Assembly: GCA_910575475.1 (NCBI GenBank) | Contig: CAJTGD010000019.1 | Coordinates: forward strand, 55,957-119,956 | Length of the DNA: 64,000 nt | Direction of reading: 5' to 3' | DNA from: Lachnospiraceae bacterium | Lineage (GTDB): Bacteria; Bacillota; Clostridia; Lachnospirales; Lachnospiraceae | Shown here: positions 42,555-51,094 of the stretch, piece by piece | How positions within the stretch are numbered: the stretch's first letter is position 1 | Layout of the letters: each line of letters opens with the position of its first letter | Position numbers and translations under genes: made by a program | The notes under the pieces: model-generated | What the model saw: only the letters and a program-made list of their open reading frames with translations | Database searches by the model: none | Told to the model about the DNA's origin: nothing

Positions 42555-43265
42555 TCACGCCTCTTTATTCTTGTTTGCCCGGTTATCTTCAATCTTTACG
42601 ATCTCCCCGTCTATAATGTGAAATATCCTGTCGGCATAAGTCGCCAGATGGTTATCATGGGTAACCATAACCAGCGTTTTTTTCTGTTCCCGCACCACCT
42701 TCTGCATAAGGTGCATGACATCCTCCGATGTGTGGGAGTCCAGATTGCCGGTAGGTTCATCCGCGAAAATGATCTTCGGGTTCACGACCAGCGCCCTTGC
42801 CACCCCGACACGCTGCTGCTGACCGCCGGACATCTGATTGGGCATATGCTTTTTATGCTTTTTCAGGTTTACCAGTTCCAGCATCTTATCCGCTTTTTTC
42901 AGCCGACTGCCTTTTGCCTCGCCCCGGAAACTCAATGGGAGCGCTACATTTTCCAGTGCATTCATTGTTCCGATCAGATGAAATGACTGGAAAATAAACC
43001 CTACATTTTCCCTTCGGAACTTTACAAGGCCGTCCTCATTCAGATTTTCCATGTGCTGGCCGCCGACTATGACCTCACCCTTTGTCGGTTTTTCCAGTCC
43101 TGCCAGCATATTAAGCAATGTAGATTTTCCGGATCCGGAGGTACCCACGATCGCGCAGAACTCACCGGGATACACCTCAAAGCTTACACCATTCAATGCG
43201 CGCACGACAGAATTGCCTACCCGGTATAGCTTATATAGATTCTTTACTTCGATTACCTTGTTCAC
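42555..43265 (-). CDS. MacB/LolD-type ABC transporter ATP-binding protein
   Basis: A 236-aa ATPase. Walker A GTSGSGKST, signature MSGGQQQRVGVARALV, Walker B IIFADEPTG and the D-loop NLDSHTSED are all intact. Partner of the permease and adaptor downstream. GTG at 43265 is preceded by AAAGGAGGGG. A minus-strand TATAAT at 43297-43302 is a likely -10 box for the three-gene operon. Confidence 0.95.
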   Translation of the reverse strand: MNKVIEVKNLYKLYRVGNSVVRALNGVSFEVYPGEFCAIVGTSGSGKSTLLNMLAGLEKPTKGEVIVGGQHMENLNEDGLVKFRRENVGFIFQSFHLIGTMNALENVALPLSFRGEAKGSRLKKADKMLELVNLKKHKKHMPNQMSGGQQQRVGVARALVVNPKIIFADEPTGNLDSHTSEDVMHLMQKVVREQKKTLVMVTHDNHLATYADRIFHIIDGEIVKIEDNRANKNKEA

Positions 43266-43358
43266 TTTCCCCCTCCTTTCCTTTTACTACCAATTCATTA
43301 TATAACGAAAAAAAAGATATCTCCACAAAAAATTCTTAAGATTTTTTAAAGATTAAAA

Positions 43359-43387
43359 AACGCTCCCATTGTCTCAACAGGAACGTT
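43359..43387 (-). terminator. Terminator of the cell wall hydrolase gene
   Basis: An 8-bp stem (43359-43366 and 43380-43387, one G-T pair) is followed on the minus strand by six T. About 50 bases after the stop codon. Confidence 0.8.
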
Positions 43388-43435
43388 CTCTTTCATACTT
43401 ACTTACATTATTTATAGAAGAAACTCTATCTGAAC

Positions 43436-44191
43436 TTAATGGAAGAAATGATCTCCGATCTGTATTCCATAGTTACCGCATCCGAAATAGAGGCAATCTC
43501 CGATCGGGTTGCTTCCCGCCAATGCGTCTGCTGCTGCCTGCATTGCCGTGGCCGTATAGCCTCCGCTGGCAAGAACGGAGTCCAGCCATCCGCTCATTGC
43601 CGGTCCAAACTGTCCTGACTGGTAGATCACCTCAGCGATGCTGTTTGGATATACAGAACTGCGCACCCGATTCAGGATCACGGCGCCTACGGCAACCTGT
43701 CCCTCATAAGGCTGATTTCCTGCCTCACAGAAGATGATCGCTGCGAGAAGCGTCTGATCGCTGGCCGTAGCTGTGACTGGCGCCTGTTGGATTGCTGCCG
43801 CTTCCTGCACGGCTGTCTGTTCTGCTGCTGCCTGTTCTGCCGCTGCCTGCTGCGCTGCTGCCTGTTCTGCCGCCGCCTGCTCTGCCGCAATCCGTTCTGC
43901 CTCTTCCTGTGCCCGTCTGGCTTCTTCTGCAGCCTTTCTTTCTTCTTCCTCTTTCCGCTTCTTTGCCTTATATTTTTCCTCTGCCTGCATTACTGCTTTT
44001 TTCGTATTCAGCAATGCCTCTTCCGGTATCTCTGTAAAGGCATAAGGCTGCATGATCTTATAAGCTCCCAGATCTTTCACCTGATCCCCGGTCAGTACCC
44101 AGTCTGCCGCTTCACTTTTAAATTCAGATGACATGACCAGTCCTGTTGTGACTGCCGTAAGTATTGCAATGATCTTTCTATATTGTTTCAT
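43436..44191 (-). CDS. SleB/CwlJ-like cell wall hydrolase
   Basis: A 251-aa secreted protein. A signal or anchor helix (about 5-25) is followed by a charged coiled coil (KKRKEEEERKAAEEARR), then an Ala/Gln/Glu-rich linker of about 50 residues built from repeated AAEQ units. The C-terminal Hydrolase_2 domain (about 150-251) contains the catalytic Glu in FCEAGNQPYEGQVAVGAVILN, as in SleB-type spore-cortex or peptidoglycan hydrolases. AGGAGG stands nine bases before ATG 44191. A vegetative wall or spore-related role cannot be told apart. Confidence 0.9.
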   Translation of the reverse strand: MKQYRKIIAILTAVTTGLVMSSEFKSEAADWVLTGDQVKDLGAYKIMQPYAFTEIPEEALLNTKKAVMQAEEKYKAKKRKEEEERKAAEEARRAQEEAERIAAEQAAAEQAAAQQAAAEQAAAEQTAVQEAAAIQQAPVTATASDQTLLAAIIFCEAGNQPYEGQVAVGAVILNRVRSSVYPNSIAEVIYQSGQFGPAMSGWLDSVLASGGYTATAMQAAADALAGSNPIGDCLYFGCGNYGIQIGDHFFH

Positions 44192-44296
44192 ATACTCCAA
44201 CCTCCTATTTTTTGCAATATTGTAAATATTTTCTAATAGATTATATTCATACTTTTTCGAATTTATTACAAATATTACAAAAATATTACGTCGGCC

Positions 44297-44325
44297 ATTC
44301 TAATACAAAAAAATCATTTTGTCAA
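44297..44325 (-). promoter_or_regulatory. Sigma-A promoter of the cell wall hydrolase gene
   Basis: On the minus strand, TTGACA (44320-44325) and TAGAAT (44297-44302) are 17 bases apart, about 105 bases before the start codon. The AT-rich leader contains no upstream gene. Confidence 0.75.
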
Positions 44326-44418
44326 CGTTTTAGGTCAGATTATACCTGGTAAATATTTACGGAATGCTTCTACAGCTTGAAATCCTCTTTGGGTATCACC
44401 GATTCATAAGATCATCTT

Positions 44419-46767
44419 CTATAAGTTTTTCTTCAGTATCCCTACCAGTCCTTCGTAAGTCGAAACCTCCGTTTCTATTGTGCGCTCCATACCGCATTCT
44501 TTCAGACACGCGGTCGTCTTGGAACCGATACTGAATGCCCGGCACTGCTTCCACTCGTTTCCCGCAGCTTCCAGCAGGCGCCTTGCAGAGGATGCGCAGG
44601 TAAACAGGATTCCGTCGTATCCCTCCGGTTTCCGCAGCATTTCCAGGTCAGGCTTCACTGCCTGATTCTCATAAACTTCAATTTCTTCAAACCGGCAGCA
44701 GCCTTCCAGTGCCGCCTTCAAATGCCCGTCTGCATTTCCGGCCTTCAGATACCAGACCCGATCCCGGGGAGAAATCTGCTTTTTCAGCGCATCCGCCAGC
44801 GCGTCACTGTGAAATTCATCCGGAATCAGATCCGCGTAAAGCCCATGACCCTCCAGCACTTTTGCGGTCCTTCCGCCGATGGCCGCAATCCTGCACCCGG
44901 CCAGGCAGCGTATATCCAGCCTGCTTTTTGCAAGGCTTTCAAAAAATGCTTCTGCCCCGTTTTTGCTTGTAAAGACCAGCCAGTCCGCCTGCTTCATTTC
45001 CTCTGCGGAAAATGTCCGTTCCGCGCGCACGATCCTTCCTACCTGAACCTCATCCGCCGCCGCGCCCTGCTGCAGCAAAAGCGCTTTCAATTCGGTGGAC
45101 TTTTCCCCGATTTTCGGAATCAAAAAGCGTTTTCCGAACAAAGGACGATTCTCATAAAAGTTCAGCCTGTCCCGGAGAGAAACCACCTTCCCCACCGCAA
45201 TGACCGCCGGAGAAACCAGTCCGGCCTCTCTGACCCTTTCCCCAATATGCGCCAGATCCGCCGTACAGGTTCTCTGTTCGGGAGTGGCGGCGCAGGAGAT
45301 CACGGCTGCTTCCGTATCCGGAGACATGCCGGCTTCCATCAGCCTGGATGCGATCTCTTCTACCTTGCGCAGTCCCATGAGGAAGACACAGGTTTCTTTT
45401 CCTTTTGCCATGGCCTCAAAATCAATCTCCGCCAGCCCGTCCCTGCTGCTGTGGGCCGTCACCACATGAAAGCCCGGCGCCTTTCCCCGATGGGTAACGG
45501 GAATCCCGGCACAGGCCAGTCCCCCAACGGCGGAGCTGATTCCCGGGATCACCTGGAAGGGGACTCCTTTTTCCGCCAGGAACAGTCCTTCCTCGCCGCC
45601 CCGTCCAAACACATACACATCCCCGCCCTTCAAACGGACTGTGTTTTCATACCGCATACTTTTTTCCGTCAGAAGCCGGTTGATCTCTTCCTGCTCCATC
45701 GTATGACGGTGATCCGCCTTTCCCGCATAGATCAGCTCACAGCCCGGCTTTGCCTCGTCCAAAAGCTCCGGGGAGGACAATCTGTCATAGATGATGCAGT
45801 CCGCCTCCCGAAGCGCCTGCAGCCCCTTCACCGTGATCAGCCCCGGATCTCCAGGGCCGCCGCCCACCAGTGATACGGTTCCTGCCATCTGTCGGCGGAT
45901 CTGAACTGCTGCTTCTTTTGCAAGCTGCTCCGGAGCAGTTCCCCGGACCGCCGCATAAGCCAGCCTGCTCCCCGTCTCATTTCCAAACATGGCATCCAGA
46001 TGATAGAGTCCGTCCGCGCCTTTCCTGCATACGGCTCCCACCGGAACATGGCAGTCTCCGCCGATCTCACGCAAAAATCCCCTTTCCGCAGCAGCAGCCT
46101 GCTCCGTCTCTTCGTCGCTGAGGGCATCCAAAAGCTTCAAAAGCTCCGTCTCCCCCTCCCGGATCTCCAGGGCCAGGATTCCCTGGGCCGGGGCGGGGAT
46201 CATCTCCTCCGGCTCTAGATACCTTGTGATCCGCTCCTCCATTCCCAAACGCCGGAGTCCGGCCGCTGCAAGGATGATGCCGTCCAGCTTTTCTTCTTCC
46301 ATTTTGCGGAGCCTGGTGTCCACATTTCCGCGGATATTCACGACACGCAGATCCGGGCGCAGACGCTTGATCTGAAATTCCCTGCGCCTGCTGCCGGTTC
46401 CGATGACGGCGCCCTCCGGCAGGTCCTCCAGCCGTTCTTTTTCCCGGAGGATCAGCGCATCCCTGGGATCCTCCCGCTTCCATGCCTTTGCAAACAGAAG
46501 TCCGGGTGCGGGATGGGAGGGCATATCCTTCATGCTGTGCACACCGATCTGCACCTCGCCGGACCATATTTTTTCCTCAATTTCTTTTACAAATACGCCT
46601 TTATCGCCAATCTCATGAAGGGGCCTGTCCAAAACCAGGTCCCCCTTCGTTTTGATGATCTGGAACTCAAATTCTTCCTCCGGATATGCCTGCGCAAGCC
46701 TGTCCCGCACATATTCCGCCTGTGCCAGTGCCAGCTTCGAGCCTCGTGTGCCGATTGTATACTTCAT
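44419..46767 (-). CDS. hemC: Trifunctional HemC-CobA-HemD fusion
   Basis: A 782-aa fusion of three consecutive tetrapyrrole enzymes. Hydroxymethylbilane synthase spans about 1-293 (GTRGSKLALAQ; cofactor-binding Cys239 in GGDCHVPVGA). Uroporphyrinogen-III C-methyltransferase spans about 297-535 (SLVGGGPGDPGL; GGDVYVFGRGGEE). Uroporphyrinogen-III synthase spans about 540-782 (RFLIPKIGEKS; VFTSKNGAEAFF). It converts porphobilinogen to precorrin-2 through uroporphyrinogen III, with SAM as methyl donor. HemC-CobA or CobA-HemD fusions are common in Clostridia; all three in one chain is less usual. Last gene of the operon. GAGG precedes ATG 46767. Confidence 0.95.
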   Translation of the reverse strand: MKYTIGTRGSKLALAQAEYVRDRLAQAYPEEEFEFQIIKTKGDLVLDRPLHEIGDKGVFVKEIEEKIWSGEVQIGVHSMKDMPSHPAPGLLFAKAWKREDPRDALILREKERLEDLPEGAVIGTGSRRREFQIKRLRPDLRVVNIRGNVDTRLRKMEEEKLDGIILAAAGLRRLGMEERITRYLEPEEMIPAPAQGILALEIREGETELLKLLDALSDEETEQAAAAERGFLREIGGDCHVPVGAVCRKGADGLYHLDAMFGNETGSRLAYAAVRGTAPEQLAKEAAVQIRRQMAGTVSLVGGGPGDPGLITVKGLQALREADCIIYDRLSSPELLDEAKPGCELIYAGKADHRHTMEQEEINRLLTEKSMRYENTVRLKGGDVYVFGRGGEEGLFLAEKGVPFQVIPGISSAVGGLACAGIPVTHRGKAPGFHVVTAHSSRDGLAEIDFEAMAKGKETCVFLMGLRKVEEIASRLMEAGMSPDTEAAVISCAATPEQRTCTADLAHIGERVREAGLVSPAVIAVGKVVSLRDRLNFYENRPLFGKRFLIPKIGEKSTELKALLLQQGAAADEVQVGRIVRAERTFSAEEMKQADWLVFTSKNGAEAFFESLAKSRLDIRCLAGCRIAAIGGRTAKVLEGHGLYADLIPDEFHSDALADALKKQISPRDRVWYLKAGNADGHLKAALEGCCRFEEIEVYENQAVKPDLEMLRKPEGYDGILFTCASSARRLLEAAGNEWKQCRAFSIGSKTTACLKECGMERTIETEVSTYEGLVGILKKNL

Positions 46768-46810
46768 TGATACCTCATCTCTTTCTACAATTTTTCTACA
46801 ACTCCTAAGA

Positions 46811-48037
46811 TCAGATCTGAAAAAGCTGCCGGATCAGCCGCTGATACTCCTCCTGCTCTTCCTCCGTATCCAGGCGTTTCAGTTCCCGGATCGGCTCCCG
46901 CAGAAGCCGCTGCAAAGAGGCGTTGAGCACCTTTTTCAGCAATTTTTTCTCCCGTTCCCCAAGTTCCATCTTCCGGTTCAGATATGTATAGCTGTCCTCT
47001 ACGATCTCCCCGCACCGCTGCTGCAGCGACTCAATGGCAGAGTCCATCCGGCTCTGCAAAAGCCAGCCCATTGTTTCCTGCAGCGCCTCTCTGATCATTT
47101 CCCGGCTTTTCTCTGCCAGAGCTTCCCTTTCCCTCTGGTGGCTGGCCGCGATCTCCTGCAGAGTGTCCAGATTGATCAGCGTGACCTGCGGTTCCTCTGC
47201 AAATGCGGTATCCACATCCCTGGGCGCTGCCAGATCCAGCATGGTCAGGCGCTTTTTCGGTACAAAATCCTCCCGGCGGAGGACCAGATGGGGGGACGCT
47301 GTCGCTGATACTACAATATCACATTTTTTCAGAACTTCATATCTTTCCTCATAAGAAATGATTTCTATTTCAGGAAATTCCTCCCGCAGCCGTCTGGCAT
47401 GCGCTCCTGTCCTGCTGCATGCAGACACCTGTACATCCTGATATTCATAAAGATATTTCAAAGCCAGCACCGCTGTTTTTCCGCTGCCGATCACAAGGAT
47501 CCGCTTCCCTGCGATCCCGCAGGCTTCTTCCAGCTTCCGGATGCCGATATAGCTGACGGACAGCGGTTTTTCGCTGATCTTCAATTCCGTTTTGATCCGC
47601 TTGGCACAGGCAACGGCGTCCCGGACAACCTTATTTAATTCCTTGCCCCCGTATCCCATGGTCCTGGCATAATCCAGAGCCTCCTTCACCTGGCCCAGGA
47701 TCTGGTCCTCTCCCAGAACAAGAGATTCCAGTCCCGCCGCGATCCGGAACAGGTAGACCAAAGCCGCCTCCCCCGAGAGCGTGACCAGATACGCCTTGAC
47801 CTCCACAGCCGGAAACATTTCCTCGTAGATCTGACGCAGCGCTTCACATTGTCTTTCTTCTATATAAAAATAATAAACCTCGCTCCGATTGCAGGTGGAC
47901 AGCACCATGCACTGCTGGATTCCCGCGGCTTCGGCCTTTCGAAAAAAATCCAGCTTCATCGCATCCGTAAACGCGGTTTTATCGCGGATATCAAGGCCCG
48001 TATTTTTATAATTGATTCCCAAAAATCCAAATTGCAT
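46811..48037 (-). CDS. hemA: Glutamyl-tRNA reductase
   Basis: A 408-aa enzyme that reduces glutamyl-tRNA(Glu) to glutamate-1-semialdehyde with NADPH, the first step of the C5 pathway. The catalytic Cys is in STCNRSEVY (about residue 49), a Rossmann GSGKTAVLALKYL follows near 180-195 and the helical dimerisation domain forms the C-terminus. The N-terminus lacks part of the usual MHILVVGL strand pattern but reads MQFGFLGINY. Seventeen bases separate it from hemL. Confidence 0.95.
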   Translation of the reverse strand: MQFGFLGINYKNTGLDIRDKTAFTDAMKLDFFRKAEAAGIQQCMVLSTCNRSEVYYFYIEERQCEALRQIYEEMFPAVEVKAYLVTLSGEAALVYLFRIAAGLESLVLGEDQILGQVKEALDYARTMGYGGKELNKVVRDAVACAKRIKTELKISEKPLSVSYIGIRKLEEACGIAGKRILVIGSGKTAVLALKYLYEYQDVQVSACSRTGAHARRLREEFPEIEIISYEERYEVLKKCDIVVSATASPHLVLRREDFVPKKRLTMLDLAAPRDVDTAFAEEPQVTLINLDTLQEIAASHQREREALAEKSREMIREALQETMGWLLQSRMDSAIESLQQRCGEIVEDSYTYLNRKMELGEREKKLLKKVLNASLQRLLREPIRELKRLDTEEEQEEYQRLIRQLFQI

Positions 48038-48054
48038 CCCGCTGTCTCCCGTTC

Positions 48055-49332
48055 CTATATCATCCCGCGCAGGCAGTCCCGGATGACCCGGCAGGTAGTT
48101 TCGATGTCCTCCCCGGTGTGGGCATCCGATACAAACATCGCCTCAAACTGGGAGGGCGCCGTATAAATCCCATGGTCCAGCAGATATCCGAAATATTCTG
48201 CATACCGTGCGGTATCTGAAGATACCGCGCTCTCATGATCCGTCACCTGCTCCGGCGTAAAAAAGATGCTCAAAAGGGAGCCGATCCGGTTGACGCATAC
48301 GGCCTCCCCGGCCGCTTCCCTGACTGTCTCGGCAATCCGCTGCGCCTTTTCCTCCAGCCTTTGGTAGATACCGGGATCTTCTCTGAGAATCCGGAGGGTT
48401 TCCAGCCCTGCCGCCGTCGCAATGGGATTTCCGGACAGGGTTCCCGCCTGGTACACCGGCCCCAGCGGCGAAACCATTTCCATGATCTCATGCTTCCCTC
48501 CGTAGACACCGATGGGCATTCCGCCTCCCACGATCTTGCCGAGCGTGGTCAGATCCGGCGTCACATGAAAATACTCCTGGGCGCCGCCAAGCGCCAGCCT
48601 GAAGCCTGTGATCACCTCATCAAAGATCAAAAGCGCTCCGTTTTGTTTCGTAATCTCCCGCAGAAATTCCAGAAAACCGGGAGCAGGGGGCACTACCCCC
48701 ATATTGGCCGCAACCGGTTCCACCACCACGGCGGCGATCTCCTCCGGATTGGCCTGGAACAGTTCTTCCACCGAAGCCGGATCATTGTACTGGGCCACCA
48801 GGGTATTTTTGGTATAATCCGCGGGAACTCCGGCGCTGTCCGGAACCGAGGTTGTCAGAGCTGCAGAACCGGCCTTGACCAGAAGCCCGTCCGAATGTCC
48901 GTGATAGCAGCCCTTGAATTTGACGATCTTATCCCGCTTCGTATACCCCCTCGCTACCCGGATCGCACTCATCACCGCCTCCGTGCCGGAGCTGACCAGA
49001 CGGCTCACCTCCATGGACGGGATCAGCTCCGCAAGCAATTCCGCCATCTGCACCTCTTGTTCCGTAGGCGCGCCGTAGGTCAGCCCGTATCCGCACGCCT
49101 CCCGGACCTTTTCGATCACTCGGGGATGGGCATGTCCCAGGATTCCCGGTCCCCAGGAGCAGACATAATCGATCATCTCATTTCCATCCACATCCACGAT
49201 CCTGCTTCCATGGGCGGACGCTATAAACCGGGGTGTCCGTCCTACGGAGCCAAAAGCGCGCACCGGACTGTTCACTCCCCCCGGAATATGGCGTTTTGCC
49301 GCTTCAAACAGCTCTCTTGATCTTGTATCCAT
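48055..49332 (-). CDS. hemL: Glutamate-1-semialdehyde 2,1-aminomutase
   Basis: A 425-aa PLP enzyme giving 5-aminolevulinate. Key sequences: GGVNSPVRAF, YHGHSDGLL, DEVITGFR and the PLP lysine in LGKIVGGGMPIG. ATG 49332 has AAGGAG upstream; the longer frame to 49356 lacks one. Two bases from the hemB stop. Confidence 0.96.
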   Translation of the reverse strand: MDTRSRELFEAAKRHIPGGVNSPVRAFGSVGRTPRFIASAHGSRIVDVDGNEMIDYVCSWGPGILGHAHPRVIEKVREACGYGLTYGAPTEQEVQMAELLAELIPSMEVSRLVSSGTEAVMSAIRVARGYTKRDKIVKFKGCYHGHSDGLLVKAGSAALTTSVPDSAGVPADYTKNTLVAQYNDPASVEELFQANPEEIAAVVVEPVAANMGVVPPAPGFLEFLREITKQNGALLIFDEVITGFRLALGGAQEYFHVTPDLTTLGKIVGGGMPIGVYGGKHEIMEMVSPLGPVYQAGTLSGNPIATAAGLETLRILREDPGIYQRLEEKAQRIAETVREAAGEAVCVNRIGSLLSIFFTPEQVTDHESAVSSDTARYAEYFGYLLDHGIYTAPSQFEAMFVSDAHTGEDIETTCRVIRDCLRGMI

Positions 49333-49334
49333 TT

Positions 49335-50309
49335 CTATTCTCCTTCCCGAATCCACCTTGCGGCATCCAGAGCATGATACGTAATGATCATCTTTGCCCC
49401 GGCGCGCTTTAAGCCCACCAAAATCTCCAGGACGATCTTCCTTTCATCAATCCATCCGTTTTCTGCTGCCGCCTTCACCATGGAATATTCCCCGCTCACA
49501 TTGTAGGCCACCACCGGTACATTATAAGATCTGGTAATGTCCTTTATGATATCCATGTAGGCCATGGCAGGCTTGGCAATGATCAGATCCGCCCCTTCCA
49601 GCAGGTCTTCCTCCACCTCCCGCAGGGCTTCCCGGCCGTTTGCCGGATCCATCTGGTAGGTCTTACGGTCGCCGAAGCCCGGCGCCGAGTGGGCCGCGTC
49701 CCGGAATGGCCCGTAAAATCCGGAAGCAAATTTGGCGCTGTATGCCATGATGGGAATCTGGACAAATCCGTTCCCGTCCAGTGCCTCCCGGATGGCCCTC
49801 ACCCGATTGTCCATCATGTCGCTGGGCGCGATGATATCCGCCCCTGCCCCGGCATAGCTGACCGCGGTCCTGGCTAAAAGCGGCAGGGTTTCGTCATTCA
49901 GGATGATCCCCTCCTTCACCAGTCCGCAGTGTCCGTGGGAGGTATACTCGCAGAGACAGACATCCGCGATCACGATCAGGTCTCTGTATTTTTCCTGCGA
50001 TTTTATCAGACGAATGGCCTGCTGCACGATGCCCTGATCGTCATAGGCGCCGCTGCCCACCTCATCCTTGTGGTCGGGAATCCCGAACAGAAGGACCGAC
50101 AGGATCCCGGCTTCCACGATCCGGTCCAGCTCCTCCGGCAGCCGGTCGATGGAATACTGGCAGATACCCGGCATCGAATCCACCGGCCTGCACAGGTTTT
50201 CTCCCTCCATGACAAAGATCGGGCAGATCAGTTCGTCCACCCGAAGATGGTTCTCCCTCACCATGCTCCGCATGGCCGGGCTGACTCTCAGTCTTCTCAT
50301 TCTCTCCAT
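49335..50309 (-). CDS. hemB: Porphobilinogen synthase (delta-aminolevulinate dehydratase)
   Basis: A 324-aa enzyme condensing two aminolevulinates. The zinc-type Cys cluster is visible in DVCLCEYTSHGHCG, the Schiff-base lysines in YSAKFAS and AKPAMAY, and FRDAAHSAPGFGDRKTYQ is the family signature. Seven bases after the sirohaem dehydrogenase gene. ATG 50309 with AAAGGA about ten bases upstream; a second ATG three codons in is possible. Confidence 0.96.
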   Translation of the reverse strand: MERMRRLRVSPAMRSMVRENHLRVDELICPIFVMEGENLCRPVDSMPGICQYSIDRLPEELDRIVEAGILSVLLFGIPDHKDEVGSGAYDDQGIVQQAIRLIKSQEKYRDLIVIADVCLCEYTSHGHCGLVKEGIILNDETLPLLARTAVSYAGAGADIIAPSDMMDNRVRAIREALDGNGFVQIPIMAYSAKFASGFYGPFRDAAHSAPGFGDRKTYQMDPANGREALREVEEDLLEGADLIIAKPAMAYMDIIKDITRSYNVPVVAYNVSGEYSMVKAAAENGWIDERKIVLEILVGLKRAGAKMIITYHALDAARWIREGE

Positions 50310-50316
50310 GATCCGT

Positions 50317-50934
50317 TCATCCTTTCCTCATATTCTGTGATATGATCTCATCTATTTTTTCAGAAGAAGGAACCTCGCCCGTTTTCAGGCCCAGCTCCAA
50401 AATTTCCTGATAGATCGTTTTTCTCATACTCTCCGAACCCAAATGCCTCAGCCTTTCCCGCAGGGCTCCCAAACGTTCTGCCAGCTCCCCCAACAGGGAA
50501 GTCATTGCCGGCATGGCCTGGGCTTTCAGATATTGGGAAATGAGCGGGCTCTGTCCTCCGCTGGAAAACGCAGCCACCACCTCCCCCTCTTTCAGATAAG
50601 CGGGAAAGAGAAAGGTGCAGTCCTCCTTCTGGTCCACCGCATTGACTGGAATCTTCCTGTCCCGGCAGGCCCGGCTGATCCTCTGGTTCTCTTCCGGGTC
50701 GCCGGTGGCCGCGACTACCAGCTCCTGCCCTTCCAGATCACAGCTTTCAAACCTTTTTTCACGGCATGCAATCCCTTCCTCCGCCTGCAGCTCCGGCAGG
50801 ATGAAAGGAGCCACAACCGTGACCCGTGCTCCGAAGTCCAGGAGTGTCTCCGCCTTGCGCAGAGCTACCTTTCCGCCTCCCGCTATCAGGCAGGGCTTGT
50901 CTTTCAGCTCAATGAACATGGGAAAATATGACAT
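50317..50934 (-). CDS. Precorrin-2 dehydrogenase/sirohydrochlorin ferrochelatase (Met8/CysG-N type)
   Basis: A 205-aa protein. The N-terminal NAD-binding fold shows LIAGGGKVALRKAETLLDFGA, slightly shortened here, and VVAATGDPEENQRISR; PVNAVDQKEDCTFLFPA and SSGGQSPLISQYLK are also typical of the family. It oxidises precorrin-2 to sirohydrochlorin and may insert iron, giving siroheme together with CobA in the fusion protein. First gene of the operon. AAGGAGG lies before ATG 50934; the open frame to 51009 is spurious. Confidence 0.92.
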   Translation of the reverse strand: MSYFPMFIELKDKPCLIAGGGKVALRKAETLLDFGARVTVVAPFILPELQAEEGIACREKRFESCDLEGQELVVAATGDPEENQRISRACRDRKIPVNAVDQKEDCTFLFPAYLKEGEVVAAFSSGGQSPLISQYLKAQAMPAMTSLLGELAERLGALRERLRHLGSESMRKTIYQEILELGLKTGEVPSSEKIDEIISQNMRKG

Positions 50935-50953
50935 CTGGTTTTCCTCCTTGCCA

Positions 50954-51049
50954 GAAAGTCCCTGCCCATACAAACTCGTCTTGTATCCGGCAGGGACTTT
51001 CAAATACATTGTTACAATCCGCAGTCCGATAGTGGATGGGGCTGCGGAT
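50954..51049 (-). terminator. Two tandem hairpins between trpB2 and the tetrapyrrole operon
   Basis: GAAAGTCCCTGCC (50954-50966) pairs with 50989-51001, with a further CATACAA/TTGTATC inner stem, making a ~20-bp hairpin. ATCCGCAG (51017-51024) pairs with CTGCGGAT (51042-51049). They follow the trpB2 stop, but lack a strong T-run, so a leader-control role for the tetrapyrrole operon is possible as well as termination. Confidence 0.5.
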
Positions 51050-51094
51050 CACAGCATGCGGTTCCGGCTGTTATATTGCCTTCTCCAGAAATAC

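Noticed and set aside
43773..44131. Ala/Cys-rich and Leu-rich plus-strand frames in 43.8-44.1 kb
   Set aside because: Produced by the repetitive AAEQ linker of the cell wall hydrolase read on the other strand.
44722..45873. 383-codon plus-strand open frame opposite the HemC-CobA-HemD gene
   Set aside because: Rich in His, Arg, Pro and Gln, as expected from antisense of a GC-biased gene.
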